Assembly (NCBI GenBank): GCA_026874595.1
Contig: CM049310.1
Span: 86,341,056 to 86,405,055 of the forward strand
Origin: Sipunculus nudus
Taxonomy: Eukaryota > Annelida > Sipuncula > Golfingiida > Sipunculidae
DNA length: 64,000 nucleotides
Direction of reading: 5' to 3'
Below, in pieces: positions 1 through 14,407 of this stretch (its first letter is position 1; every line of letters begins with the position of its first letter). A program made the position numbers and the translations under genes. The notes below the pieces were generated by a model. It was given only the letters and a program-made list of their open reading frames with translations, ran no database searches and was not told the origin of the DNA.

Positions 1-1980
1 TCAACACGTGTTTAGGTTAATTTTCCCACAGGGTCATCTGTGGGGGCGTAACCTCATTAAGATTCATGTGCATGATAGACGTATAACGTAGATGGAATTG
101 ATGATTGGGAAGAAGCAAGCCGGCGTTGTGACGTCAGCAGTCGCATAAAATCAGTGGGTTCCAGGAATTCTGGACAAGGGACTGAGCAGCGCGCGAGTTT
201 GAGTGTAGTCTGCCGATATCTGCAGTCCTGGGGCCGGTCTGCTTGACGTGTCAATACAGCTAAGAGACGACGACTATCTGTGGTGACAGTCTACGTCTGA
301 GGAAGGCCCTTTTGTGTTGTCTGTAAAGTACTCCAGAGATAGTGTCGCATTTTGCCGAAGCACTGGCATTTGCCGATCTGATACCAGTGTTGGGTGCTTC
401 TAGGAACAGACCAAGGACTGTATTGAGACGCGTGACAACGTGGTGCGGGATGGTTCCAGTTGACTCCAGCTGTGGGAGCCTTTGACTCTGTGCTCATGAA
501 GGAGATTCTTCGCGCGGTGCAAGAACTGTGGTAAACGGATATTCTGCAGCGAGAATCAGTTGTGAGAAGGATCCTCATTCATCCGTGAACTTTGCGCGTT
601 TATTGGTACTGGGGTACCCTGTGTCTATCAGTGAAACAACTCCGGATCACGTGAGGGCAAAGGTCATGTCACCAGGTGATTTGCAAGCAAGGACTGTACT
701 GTGTGCAGTGATTATAATGACTCGGTGTTTTATTTTGCATGTCTCCAGCGATTGTTGGTGGTACACCTCACACAGATATATAAGTTACTTTATTCTTTGT
801 TATAACATTTTGTTTTCTTTACACAGGTCTTAGAGTCTTTCTTCAATGTGACCAGACAGTTGATTTCACTGTTTACAATAGAACCTGGACGTTTACATCC
901 CATGCGGTGTGACAACAGGCTGTAAACCCTATCTGGTAGTTGGTTTTGAATTCGGTATTTTTTTTTAAATATATCCTTTTGTTGCTTGGCTTCTGCCTTG
1001 TGTTTTGTTTTCACCATCACTACTGTACCACGTTTAAACCCGGTCCGTCACTCGGTAAGGGCAGCCTTTTCTTTCTAGGGCACAGGTAAGGGGCAACGTT
1101 TATCGGCTGACGCTTGGTTATAATTTGATGTTGAACATTGACATATAACTTTCTTAATTAATGTTTGGCTGACTTAACCAGGTAAAAATACAGCTACTAA
1201 TAACGTTCAGATAACTTTAACTAACAGTTGCGGAATTATTAAACCTTTTGCGTTTTGATCTTTGACTTAATTTCATTGAAATGCTGTCTTAGGCAAGTAG
1301 TCCGGTATTTCTCATATATCAGCACGTTCTGCGCTATAGAATGTTTACACCGGTCGTTTAGGTCACGTGTGATCCGTTTTAATTGTGATCTCAATCTTTT
1401 ATAAATGTTCATCAGAATTTTGCCGAGAACTGTTCATGGGCGATACCAGTGTTAAATTGTTTGAATAATGGCGAAATCTGATAATCTCGAAGAAACAACA
1501 CAACTTTCCATGATCACCTGCATGATCTCACACGCATTTTCCTCGCCCAACTCAGCACATCTTCCGAATATGATTATTAAAATAAGCCAGCTTCTGTCAT
1601 TGCCCCTCATTCATTGAGGGATAAAAAAATCTTCGGTGCTTTTTATGTACCTTCACAATGGTTGATGGTTTAATGTATACATAAAATGTCATTGTTTGAT
1701 CTTACATCTGAAAACGCATTAATATAGCCATATTTTGGTAAATTTGCAGAGAAAGGGGCCTTCATTCCTTGCTTAATCACTGTTATACAATATGTTTATG
1801 TTTAGGATATTCATATTCATCACATTGTGATATGAATATGTATATTGTGCTCTTTTCATAAGTGTCAGTGGTCAGGGTAATACGCAGTTATATCATGTTT
1901 TGAATTTTGTGTAGAAAACAGTTTCTTATACTGAAAGGTATTAACCTTGTGAAACTCTGCCCATTAAAATACATCAGTGT
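1..1980. other. Non-coding stretch, no gene recognised
   Basis: The first ~1 kb is somewhat richer in GC and CpG than what follows, but every reading frame is short and none resembles a known protein. A possible 3' splice site (tttctttacacag) at about 828 and a donor-like site at about 1,085 are visible, so an untranslated exon is conceivable. From 1,100 to 1,980 the sequence is AT-rich and shows nothing I can name. Confidence 0.4.
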
Positions 1981-2404
1981 ATATTCTAAACTGAAAGCGA
2001 GAGATGGCTGTAAAATATTCATCATCAGTTAAAAGACAGTTCTTTTACATATTGCCATATTTGCTCATTTAATTCATTGTTCTTATTCAATGTTGAATGG
2101 AAGAAAATAAAGAGAAACAAGCAGTAACTCTAACATAGATTTATTTATTTAAACCTGCCAGGCTATTATCAACAAAGAAATAAAGCGGCTTGGAATCAGA
2201 GACTCTAGTACCTGTGCTACCGTGTCTTATACCAGCAACCTCGAAAAGGATTGGCTGATATTTGCATAATGGTAGATCATGAGACCGTTGAATGAGTGGC
2301 GCTACCTATTGAATGAAGATGAAGATATGCATATGATAAGGATGACATGTTATTACCAAGCCTATGGATTTCAGGTTTTGTATGCTCGGGTTAAGTAATA
2401 ACCC

Positions 2405-2545
2405 AGAAGTCATACCCTGGCGTTAAGACATTATAGCCAAACACGTTGGCTCTATCGCGATTTCCCCGTTGTGCTATTTAGGCACCGGCGGGGGTTCAGC
2501 TCCTAAGTCCAACACCTTAACCATTAGGCTACGTCCTACCCTGTG
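2405..2545 (-). repeat. Possible tRNA-derived SINE relic
   Basis: Read on the minus strand, the segment has an A-box-like stretch (TAGCCTAATGGTTAAGG) followed by a degenerate tRNA-like middle and a GC-rich end containing CCCCCGCCGGTGCC. This is typical of tRNA-related SINEs. The B box is poor and no tail or target duplication was found, so the call is tentative. Confidence 0.3.
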
Positions 2546-4387
2546 AATTATATATTCTAATTCTCTCGTACAAATTTAACACCTGATAGAGTTAGAAACC
2601 TATCTAAAATATCCCTTTTTTTATATCCTGGCAGTTGGCATACTTGGACCATTCCCCAACAGAGGTCGTTGTCGTAAACTAAAACGTTATAATTGTGACA
2701 AAATATGCATCCCGTTCTACAAATCTCTTCGCGATTCTGTTGTCACTCACATCATGTTGGGGGTTTCACTGAAGCAAACACTTTATCAATACAGTCTGAA
2801 CATTGTGTTTACATCCTGAAGCGTGCCCAAGGTTCCCGGTGCTCCGTCCAAGTGAAATAAATATACAGACTACTGACAACAAGTGAGGCATAAACAGATG
2901 TCATAAAAACCACACATTCACATAAGCCTTTCTTTAGGCATGACCCATTAATGAATCACAGAAACAACTTTGTCTGGTGATAGATCAATCTATTTTTATA
3001 TAGCTTATGTGGTTTTCATGTTAAATCAGTAGGACCATATTTGGTTTATTGTCAACCTCAGGATCAATAATATGTACCACACACGGATGCCCATTGCTAT
3101 TTGTAACTCGGACCAATTCTGAATTCCTTCAGTTTTATAACTTTTACTATATAATTATGAAAGTTGACATAGATAATTCGCAAAATATGTTGAATATCTC
3201 CCGTAGAATTATGCAGAAAGTTAAAAAACGGGAATTCTGTTGTCTCTAGCTCCGTATGCCTAATCATTCCTTCTTTACCGTAATGCTGGCTACATATGTA
3301 CATGGATGAAAAAGATATATACACATGGGAAAAGCTTGCCTGAATTCACATTAAATGTACTACTTGATTATCAGCCAAGTTATATTAAACAAGCCAGGTG
3401 AAATTATAGGATGTCAGCAGAACACAGGCGATCCTTAAGTAGATTTCTTCCCCACGCGTTGTCACCGGGAAAGATAGCCATTCTTCTTATTGGAATCGTA
3501 GAGTATGTATTCTTTATAAACCTTAGTTATTTGAAAAATGCCTTTCACGTTTGAAACATGAAACTCTTGACAAGGTCTTTCTTCTAAGAATATTAGAAAC
3601 GGAATTGCGATTACAATTACCTATTATTACCTATTCTCTATAAGTTGCGAAACTGAAGTGTATCAATCGTATATCTCAAAACACGCACAAAATGACTTAA
3701 TGGTGATCCTAAAATTATGCTGCCTTTCTTTTAGGTGCTCAACACTAAACGACCATTCACAACTTTATTTGTAAACCAACATACTGAAGGAAATTTCAGG
3801 TTGACAAATGTATAGTAATAATGTCTCTTTATGTGTGCCCTAATGCTTATGGACATTTATGTATGCTTCTCTGTCCGTAGTTGTGGCACTGTGCCAAGTT
3901 CACAATCCCAATGGGTTATTTATAAATTGTCATCCCCGAACAGTTCATGAAAAAACAACTTATTTTTGGCAATCAACCAAGTATCTCCTCTGATGGTTGG
4001 CGGGGTAGCAGTGGCGTGACACACGCAATGGAAATTACGATAACAACAAACCGTTGTTTATATATCAATGTCTTTATATCAGGAATGTTTGCAAAAAAGC
4101 GCCCGCGTTTGCAGCCTCAAGGCAATATTGAGTAGCCTACGAATGCGACAAAATATTTTAATACTATAACACTTGCATGAAAGAAGAATACGGCTGCAAA
4201 CAGTATATATGTTGATCGCAGAAAAAAAACCTGCCTGACTTCAAGCAAGATTATTTGATCCCTAAATCAGTCAGCTATCCAGACCGTAAGTTCAGTTTGG
4301 GGACAGGGTCAACATACTGGACAAAAATAACACTTTTTTAATCGAAATGGGAATAATTCGGCTTCTGTAGCTTGCAACTTATATTAA

Positions 4388-4389
4388 GG

Positions 4390-4425
<36 letters not shown>

Positions 4426-4427
4426 TT
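4388..4427. repeat. (CT)n/(CA)n microsatellite
   Basis: A run of CT repeats passes directly into CA repeats. It is simple sequence with no coding context. Confidence 0.85.
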
Positions 4428-7400
4428 AAACTTCACCTGTTCTAAAAGGCGCCTACTCATAGCACAATTATTTTGAAATTTTTGTCGATTTTGTATATAA
4501 TAAACTTTGCTTAAATATGGAATTTTTCAGATGATAAACCATGAAATATATACTAAAATTTTAAGAATTCATGCCCATTTAACGGTAGCGTTTGTCTGAA
4601 GTAATGGCGAAATCAAAACACTCGCATCCTGTATATGTCGTATATATGAATACTTGGCCGACATAACTATTACTCTGATTAGATCTTTTGCCTATATTTA
4701 CCCATTCAAAAGGAACCGACAAAGCAAAATAATCTTAGTTAAGGAGCAAAGTCATTTGTTTACACTATCAGCTATCTTCGGACTAAAAACAACATGCCAG
4801 CTTGTAATGAAAATATTTTATTTGCTTATTGATCATAAAATATGTTAATATTTGGCAATAAATATAATACCTCCTATAATTGCTGCTGATATACAAAGGC
4901 GTGATAAATCCACAAAACGGTTACTGCAGAACAAAATGCTCTTTTATTAGAGATACTGTACCCTAATCTGACTCTTATAACTCCAAAAGGTAACCATGAA
5001 GGCCGCACGTGTGCTACAAAACATAGCCAAGATTGTTTTGATTGTATGAAAGCCTCTCTCTCCTCTCCGGATATCAGTCTATATAAAATTAACGCTATCT
5101 TATGTAACATCTAGCTTACTATAGTTTGGTGTTCTTTAAATATAATTATTGTAAGAACTATATGATCCAGTGTATACACCGGTGTGTGTTTATGAAAATG
5201 AAATGAATACCCGTTTAGTATGGCGTGTTTAACAAGTGGATATAATTAAAAAAACTGCTCTTTGTAAGTTACAGCTTTTACCGTGCTTACCAGCTCTACC
5301 CAAAACATAGTCGACCTGTTCTGTGTACACCCAAAGAACGTGTCCTAATGACCCAGTTCTGTGAATGACATATCGAAGCCCACGCGGACTGATAATACGT
5401 GCTGAGTATGTCAAGCATCGGGGCACTCAGTAAGGAAGGTTATGTGATCACATGATGTTATATCAAGTAAAACAGATAAAAAACAAAGAGGTCTGTATGT
5501 ACATGTGCTAAGTGTACAAGTACCACAGTACTAAGTAATTAAGCCATAGGGACATATGTGCCAAGGCAGTCAGCCTGATTGATGATCAGATGATGTGATA
5601 TCAAGTGGATAAAGGAAAAAGAGAGATCTGTATATAAAAGTATCTCAGCTCGACACATCTTAGTCAAAAACACTAGTGACCTCACGGGGGTAGCATGAGT
5701 GAATGTCAGTGTACGTCATTGGAAACACACGTGCCTGTAGCACTTCCATCCTGTGATTTGTTTACAATTATCATGTGAACACAGTGTAGCCCAGTGACCA
5801 TTGAAGCAAACAGGTATACAGGTATACATGTACCAATATCTAACAAGAGTGTTAAACGATTTACAGGGGCTTTGATTTTGTTTGCCTTTTGATCTAGACT
5901 GTCATGAGGTCGTGTCTATTAGATCTTTTATTCCGTAATGCCGTGGTGTTTGTATCACAAAGGTTTTGTATGGTTATTAAATAACATCTTCCATTTATAT
6001 GTTTGATGCAGTGATGATATAATGTTATGATTTTGTTTGAAGATGTCTTGACCATATATAAACTAGAGGGCACAATGAAGAGCGCATACCTCTCAAAATA
6101 AAAAAAAAACAGTTAAGTGAGTGTTCTCAACAAAGTTTCGTGGAAACCTGCTTTTTTACTGTAACTGTATTAACAGACAGACAAAGAGCCATCAACAGAC
6201 AGTGCTTAACATTTTTTAGATAAAAAAATGAAAGTTATTGCTGGTATAAGTAAAAAACTACAATTGAATTTTGCTTAACAACCCACATGAATAGTTTTGT
6301 TTAAGTCACATTTTCCCCACATTGCTGGGCTAACTTCGCACTGTATTCAATATATGTCTTTGTAGAAAAAACACAAGCTGTATGTGAATCTTTTACCACG
6401 TCTCTAGCATGGTTAGCAGGCATATAAAGCCAATAGTGGCGACGTCTACTGATAAAAAAGTCTTGCTGTTTGATCTACAGTTAAGTGTATTTGTTTCCTT
6501 TGCATAAAATACACACGTATATCACATTGCTGATTTTTATAGTACAACGTTAGTCCTTTGTGCATGCAAATATTCCAGAATGGTTTTCTTGTTGTATCTG
6601 ATGTCTAAGGGACTTGTTTTCTTTACATTAGATGAACACGTAAATTACATAGCTGAATTTTAGAGAACAACGTAAGTCTTTGTGCATGCATATTTTTCAT
6701 AATATCACCTGTAGCCGCTAGAAACTTTGTGGGTTTTTACGAGTGTAGTCTGAGCGAGATCCAGTGTGACAAGATAAGTTGTTGTCCATGGCAAAACTTC
6801 ATCGTGCAACGCCGAGGGACGATATTCCAAGATTGATCCGTAGCGTCTCCTTCTAATCTTCGCCCGGGCTTAATGTTGGATGATATTGCGTGAAGCGTAT
6901 GTAGGGCACATACTGGTGGCGACATCTTGTGGCGGAACCACAAATGTAAGTAAGGATCAAACCTTAGAGATGATCTTTATATAATAAAAAGGCAAAAATT
7001 CCCACCCCCTACCCCGCGCCGATTCAAAATTATTCACACCAGCTCGCGCATTTTCTCTCACCTGTATTTTTTTTTTTTTTTTTTTATTTAACTTTTTGTC
7101 ATTAAGCGCTCAAGGGGGGGGGCTTCTGATTTTTAAATTGTATCCATTAAAATGCTTATATTTGAGACACGCTGCTCCCTCTCAACACTATACAACTCCT
7201 ATATATTGAGGGGACACAAGTTTTTATTGTTTCTATATCTTTGACAAATGCTCTTAAGGTTAAATCACAGAAGACATCAGAAACGAATAACGATTAAAAA
7301 GATCAGAGGGTTTTATGCTTCAGTGATCCCCATTGAAAGAACCAGTATTCGAATTGGGACTATTGGAAACCACAAGTTCAGTCTAAATGCCTGCTCAAAA

Positions 7401-7558
7401 GGGCATTCAACCCATAGGTGGGAGAGATCTCATAGGGGAGAATACACACATTAAGGTTGGAAATACCTGCCTGGATACAGATGTGGACGCCCACAAGAAA
7501 AAAAAGGATCGTCGCAATACCGAACGTGTACTTGAAGTGAATTCAGGGCTATTACTTG

Positions 7559-7560
<2 letters not shown>

Positions 7561-7610
<50 letters not shown>

Positions 7611-7687
7611 TGGAAAGGGTAAACCACTTTTCTGTGTATACCCTTTTAATCTATAAAACAATGAACCAGCATGGCTATTCATACATC

Positions 7688-7720
<33 letters not shown>

Positions 7721-7725
7721 ATAAA
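7561..7725. repeat. (TA)n tracts flanking a short hairpin repeat
   Basis: Two TA tracts (7,561-7,609 and 7,689-7,725) enclose about 80 bp containing aaccacttttctgtgtatac and the stretch aaaacaatgaaccagcatgg. The same 80-bp cassette recurs beside TA tracts at 20,162-20,262 and in part at 21,141-21,190. It is a short dispersed element associated with TA microsatellites. Confidence 0.7.
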
Positions 7726-8001
7726 TTCTTAACTGTAAGAGAGAGAGACAGAGAGAGAGAGAGACGACGAGGATAGAGAGGGAAATATCGTGTTTTGTAT
7801 ATACCTCATCAAAACATGAAAACATATAAATACGTTGGTTCTAACTGACCTGTCTAATAAGACCACTGATGAATTAAGACGACTTTTGGTCAGTACCACG
7901 AATGGTCTTGTTACACAGGTATCAATGAAAGAAACATTTTCCCTCCAAGTATATGTATATATCATAGATAGAAATACAAACATAATTTGCTTAACCAACC
8001 T

Positions 8002-8020
8002 CCCCCCCCCCCCCCCCCCC
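8002..8020. repeat. Poly-C tract
   Basis: An uninterrupted run of 19 cytosines. The surrounding sequence (7,730-8,620) is AT-rich, with GA-rich repeats at 7,738-7,763, and holds no supportable gene. Confidence 0.85.
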
Positions 8021-8619
8021 ATCTAGCCGTCAAAAAGTTTGGTGGGCAAATTGTAGCTACCTTACTTAGTAAACTTCGCGCAGCATACATTCTGTGTATA
8101 TGTTTATATATTAATTCTGTATAAGAATACTTTTAAACTAGGGCATACACACACAATTTGTGGTGTATTTAAAAACCCAAGCTTAGTGAACTGCCAAATC
8201 GAGCCCATACTTTGTGTACTGGTAAAAACGACTTCCTGTTTGATTTGTTGTTATAGCACTTACACGAGTCTGTCCCACTGGAAGTTCTTATAAAAGAAAT
8301 GTCGCACGCCATTCAAGAATACAAGCTGTTCACATGTATATATGACAGTGAGTGAAGTATTGATATTTTTTTTATTACAAACCAACTAATAATCCAAAGC
8401 AGAACTTCATTATGCAGCTCACGTAGGGGGCAGGAGTTACTTATTATGAACGACAACACCATATTAAGCCAATAACTGAATGTTTGTTTCCCTGATGGAT
8501 ATAAGATAAATATTCACTTAAACATATATTTCAGTTTTATTTCATATTGCGGTTGAATGCTACCAGGAAATCCTGGAAAAACACAGGGCGGGTACGGGCT
8601 GATGGTGTATATTCTTCAC

Positions 8620-11600
8620 AGATGTAAAGCGGGAGATGGCTATTGAATATTCATTATTAGTCAAACGACTCTAAATAGTAGTTCTTGTACATATTGCCAT
8701 ATTTACATATTAAAATATTTACATATTACTGACTTTACTTCTTCATATTTCTTTTCATTGATGAATGGAAGAAAATAAAGAGAAAAAAGCAGTATCTCTA
8801 AAATAAGATTTTTTTGTTAAACCTGCCAGTCGATTTTCAATTATGTTTGACACTAACTTTGAAATCAAGCGGCACGGACTCAGAGACTTTGTGTCGTGTA
8901 CTACTGTATCATATACCAGCTGCCAGCAAAGGGGTTGGCTGATATTACTGATATTGCACTTTCTATTGAATGACGACGAAGGTATGCATACGACAAGAAT
9001 ATGATATTTTATTATTAAGACCTCTGGATTTTGATTATTTTATGCAATGGGCTTAGAATAATCCAGAAGTCATAACCTGTTGCTAAACTGTTAAAGGGAA
9101 TCTCTAATGTTCTTTCGGGATTACATCATTATGCCTCTGAAGCACTGGCAGGGTCTGAACAGGCAATCTCTCATTTCCTGTCACCAATAAAGATAGTCAT
9201 ATTTATTATTTGAATCGTAGAGTATGTATTCTTTATAAACCCGAGGCATTAGACAATTACCTTTCACGTTTGAAACATCACACTCTCTTCAAGGATTGAT
9301 GTTTCTTTAGAAGTTGTGAAAATAAAATGCATAAATCTTAAATCCGAAAACAAAGGCCGCGCAGAAAGTGACGGTTTTCTTAAGCAATGCCTACCTTTCC
9401 TTCATATTTAACTGTATATAAAAGCATATTTGTTAACAACATGCTGAAGGAAATTTCAGGTTGATAGAAATATATTTATAATGTATATGTATATGTGTTT
9501 AAATTGACATTAGAATACCCTTGCATATAAGTATCCATATATGCTTTCCTGTACGTAGTTGTGGCAATGTGCCAAGTTCCCCAACCAAATGGGTTATTTA
9601 CATACGGCCATCCCAAAAAAAAAACTTATTTTTGGCAATCGAACAAGTGACCAAGTGGCGTGACACTAGTCAATGGAAATTACCAATACAATAACAATGA
9701 AACAATGAGCATACCTGCTCTACTAAAACTTGGTTATGTTTACATACAACGTACGTGTTCCACTGACCCAGATGTGTAAATAACATATTTAAGCCCAGGC
9801 AGACTGATAAAATGTGCTAAGTATGCTTAACACCGGGATATGCACTCCGGCAGGAAGATGGCTTAATAACATGATGTTAATCCAGTAAAACAGATACCAA
9901 ACGAAGAGTTCTGTATGTACATGTGCTCAGATTACAAGTACCGGAGGAACCAATTGATTAAGCTAAGGACATATGTACCGAGGCAGTCTGATATAATTAT
10001 GTAAATACTCCGCCAGGAAGGTGGCGTGATCAGAGATGATGTGATATCAAGTAAAAAAAGGAAACAAAGAGGTCTGTATACAGTTATATAAAGGCATCTT
10101 AACTAGACACATATTGGAAATTCCTCTTACTCAAATGAACTAGTGACCTCATGGATGTAGCATTAGTGAATGGACATTGTACGTCATTAGAAACACGCGT
10201 GAAGGTAGCATATCCATCATGTGACATGTTTACTGTCATTACGTGAACGCAGTGTAGCCCAGGGATCATTGATGCAAACAGGGTATCATTGATGCAAACA
10301 GGTTTTTGGGTATACATATACATATAACAAGAGTTCAGCCACTTACAGGTGAGTTGATTTTACCTGTCTATTAAACTATATTGTCATGAGGCTGTATCTT
10401 TTGAGCTTTTAATTGCACTATGCCTTAGTGTTTGTATCACAAAAGTTTTGTTTGGCTATTAAATAACATCTTCCATTTATATGTTTGCTTGGGTGGTTAC
10501 TGATGCAAATAAACAGAATATTATAGCAGATAACCTTTGGTCTGGGCCATATTTAAACTAGAGGGCACAATGTAGAGCGCATACCCCTGCAAAATCAAAG
10601 CAGTGGCCAGGGAGCCCCTCCTTTATCTCGATGTTAATCCAAAGGCAATCACCATCCTCTCAACAAAGTTTCTGCTTGTATTAATAGACAAGCAACGAAC
10701 CATGAATAGACAGGGCTAGACAAACTCTCCTTTTTGGAAACCGCAAAAAAAACTGTATTGCTTGTATAAGTATAAAACTACAAATGAATTTGCTAAAAAT
10801 CCCACATGAAAAGTTTGTTTGGGTCACTTTTTTTGCCACATTGCTGAGCTAACTCCCCATCGTGTTCAATATGTCTCTATGTAGAGACACCAATGGCTGT
10901 ACGTGCTTCTTTTACCACATTTCCCAAGCGTTGTGATCGGTCACATAAGGCTAATATTGGCGACGTATACTGATAAAAGGTTTTACTGATCAATGTGTTT
11001 TTAGTGGACTTTAGTTTCCTTTGCATTCGATGAATACGTAATTTACATAGCTGATTTTTATAAAATAATGAATGTCCTTAGTGCAGTCAAATATTTCAAA
11101 CTGTCACCTGTAGAGGCAGCCGCTAGAACCTTTGTTGGGGTTTGCAACGAAGGTAGTTTGAGAGAAATTCAGTGTGACATGATAGCTGTTGTCCATGGGA
11201 AAACTGTATTGTGCAACACAGGGGGACGATATTCTTAGGTTGAACTGTACCGTCTCCCTCTAATCATCGCCCGGGATAATATTTGATAACATTGTGCGAC
11301 GCGCCTGTAGGGCCGACACTGGTGGTGACATCTCGTGGAAAAATGCAAAAAATGTAAGCAAGGGTCCAATCTCAAAGATGATCTAGATATAATAAATAGA
11401 TAGAACAATATGTTATTCCCCCGCCAATCTAAGGTTATTCTTCACATCAGATCACGCATTCCCTAGTATCTGCCCCTTCATTTTTTATTTGACTTACTTT
11501 TGTAAATAACGGCCGAAATAGGTCTTATTGTTTTATTTTATATCGGAATTCCATCCGCTTTTTTACAATGCTGATATTTCGGACACACTGTTCTCTATCA

Positions 11601-11675
11601 ACATTTTATAACTTACATATAATGTTCTTATTTTTTCTGTATCATTTACCTATGCTCTTAAGGTAAAATCACAGT
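8620..11675. repeat. Segmental duplication, copy B
   Basis: This is the collinear partner of 1,990-7,270, about 2.2 kb shorter. The blocks corresponding to copy A are listed there. No open frame is maintained between the copies, so a protein-coding role is unlikely. At 10,262-10,300 a 22-base stretch (atcattgatgcaaacaggt type) is repeated directly. Confidence 0.7.
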
Positions 11676-14403
11676 AGCCAGTTTAATAGAAGGCGCGATA
11701 TTATAATGCAGTTGGTTCTTGTGTAGAGGAAATAATCGAGCCGATTACGTTTGCTCGACTATGATTTCTGTTTGCGGAAATAATTAGCATTGTCGCTAGT
11801 ATACTCTCATTGAAATGTTTTTTAGTCAGACCTTTAGCATTCAGGTGAATTCTTTTTATATATTACTATTCCACAGTATCGAATTTCCGAAATTATGTAA
11901 CCCACGTGACCGAGTTTAGTCATAGAAAAAAAACACCTAAAAACCACCTAAGAAATATTTTCAGGGTCTTAATAACAAACAACTAAACTCTATTGTCAGG
12001 GAACAGTTTGGCTGGTGTACATATTCAGCCATCATTGATATTTGTGACGTCGTTGTCTGTCTGTCTGAACCACACACTCACTAAAGGCTCAAAATAATAA
12101 CAGAGACCAGCAAATAAGATAAACGTATCTTTACTGCTTTTACCAGATCTAATGCCTCAAAGGGATCTACTCAAATAAAAGATACGAGATATGTTGGAAA
12201 TCCTCCGACGCAGACACGATCGGCTGCACTCTGACGTCATTACTGTGTCTTCTGTGCTGGACTCGTGCGCCCCAGTCCTCACCAGTCGTATCTCGATACC
12301 TCCGGTCACGTCTCGGACGTACCTCACTCCTCCACCGGCCACACTCGAGCCCCCTCTCTCGGCCACTCACCAGACTTCCAGATGCTGGTCTGCGACTCTG
12401 CGCCTCCCGGGATGTCTGCTTGTCCGTCAGCTGGAATGTATACCCACTGTGCGCCCCCTGCGCTGTCGGCCTCGCCGTACTTGTCTCACCCGGGGTAAAA
12501 GGCTATCAGAAAAATAGACAGAATACTCATAACTCCTATGGTCATATCAAATACTAAGGCACGCATGCCATGAGGGTCTTCTGCCTAGCAAGATTCCTAT
12601 CGGGAACGTTACATAATACCCCTGGGCTTATGCCCGTTACACACTATAAAAAGTTGAACATTTAAGTTACCTATTTATGTTACGTATTATCAGCGCTGCA
12701 CGCGCCAAACGAAATAATATTGGCAGTGTAACCTGTGATGCCATGGCAGTGGGTTGTCATTATTAACAATCTTTGTGATACATCACATACTGACATAATC
12801 GGAAAACCCCGCATTTACCTCAATTAAACTTGCACATTGAAAGACCAACAGCCCCGAATAAAACTGTTAAGCCGTCTTTAGCTATACAATACATTATCAC
12901 TAAAATTAAACGCTACTGTGCACGGGGGATATCAAATACACTTACTTACTTATCAAAACCTTGAGTTGACTATTTTTAAATGAAGCCTTTCATGAACCCT
13001 TCTTTAAAGGAGGGACCTACTTTTAGTTTTAAAAAACTATATTCATACTGTGAGATAAAAGTCAAAAGTCTTAGCATTACATTTTCAAGAAAAGGACAAG
13101 TGAGAACAACTTACGTGTCTTCAACCCCAACCTTATGATAGCACTCTAAGATCTGCGGCTTCTGTCCTGATGGCGATCTCTACTCGTTGGCGGCTTCATT
13201 TCAAGTGCCATAAGGACCGGGAATTGAGCCCCTTTATACTGGTCTCCAATGAAAGCTACTGACTATTCCTGAGGTGCATGAATTACAAAAACTAACAATA
13301 AGCTAGCTAAGCCTTTTACACAGGCGTTCCCCTTCACCTCCGAACTAGTGACCTATGAACTTTTTGACCCGAGCGGTCGGCCCTGTTGTGCCTATTTACT
13401 ATGAGCGTTCACTCAATCAGAACAGCAAAACAAGCGAGTGATCGCAACAATTTGTATTAATGGGTAATTTTGAGTGGGGAAATATTTAACGCGTCACAAT
13501 ATTAAAACGACTTATAGCACTTGGCCCGGATCTCATTTGAAACATATTTTTGTTTTGAGCTTTATGACTGGTAATTAGTGCTCAGCGGGTAATTATCAAA
13601 ATTTATACCAGACATATTCTCAGTGCTGAAGAAAACAGACTTTATTCGTATTTAGATTTATATATCCATGAAGGTCAGTTTCTAACTAAGCAGGAGTGGC
13701 GACGTTAAGTTAAGACTACGGTGCATGCCCTGGAGGATTTCTTCAATTAACATAAAAGCTGGTTGTCACAGATTGATTAGAGTACAGCCAGAGCCAAAGT
13801 TTTATTATCCTCAATAAAGTTATGAAAATGATTTGAGTCACAGAATATCGCTATTTTTTCTCATTGATTTACTATCTATGTCGGAGCTGTAATAGATTAT
13901 AATATGTGATATGAACCTGTATCCTTATGCACATTAGGTTGCAGTGAACAAGATTATGCCCGTTTCGAGAGGTGTATTGGACAAGGTTTTTCAGTCTGTA
14001 GATGCAGATTTTGAAACTGTAACTTAATAGATAGTTGGCATTCGTGCATTTCTTTAGGTAAAACCAGTTTTTCTGAGACTGGGTGTAATGTAAACTTTTT
14101 TCTTATTCTTTCTGAGTTGGTATAATCTGTGTTTCGTTGACTCACAATATGAATGTAGATGATATTGTCATTTTGATAATTTAATAATGTTTACTGTTTC
14201 CTTATGTAACATGTATATTTTGTAGCCCCTAATGATGGATTAAGCTTTTCATTATAGAGGAAAACAAAGATCATTCAGTCAATCAATCAAAGTTTTACTC
14301 TTGTTCCACAGGTTGTATCACCTTTTCAATACACTATGTTTCATATTCCAGTTTAACCTTTACCTGTAACAAACAAATGGGTATTCTGTTGTTGTGATTA
14401 CAG
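11676..14403. other. Intergenic or upstream intron sequence
   Basis: The segment is AT-rich apart from a CpG-dense island at about 12,190-12,510. The island has one stretch of minus-strand sequence that reads like a protein-coding exon: a possible acceptor before 12,510, a donor GTGAGT near 12,372, and a stop-free stretch read YGEADSAGG...ESQTSIWKS. It opens only after an in-frame stop and matches no family I recognise. It could be a decayed exon or a promoter-associated island. No other gene is supportable. Confidence 0.35.
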
Positions 14404-14407
14404 AATC

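Larger units (their letters stand above)
1990..7270. repeat. Segmental duplication, copy A
   Basis: This AT-rich non-coding segment is matched in the same order by 8,620-11,675. Blocks that match well include 1,993-2,170 with 8,624-8,842, 3,470-3,530 with 9,180-9,245, 3,880-3,935 with 9,556-9,610, 5,325-5,455 with 9,752-9,880, 6,730-6,960 with 11,155-11,350, and a shared end near 7,245 and 11,655. Copy A is longer because it holds extra sequence at 3,940-5,220. Many substitutions and indels separate the copies, so the duplication is old. No coding frame is shared between them. Confidence 0.7.

Noticed and set aside
7387-7682. Frames with long Ile-Tyr runs (also at 20.2, 21.0 and 31.4 kb)
   Set aside because: Translated TA microsatellites.
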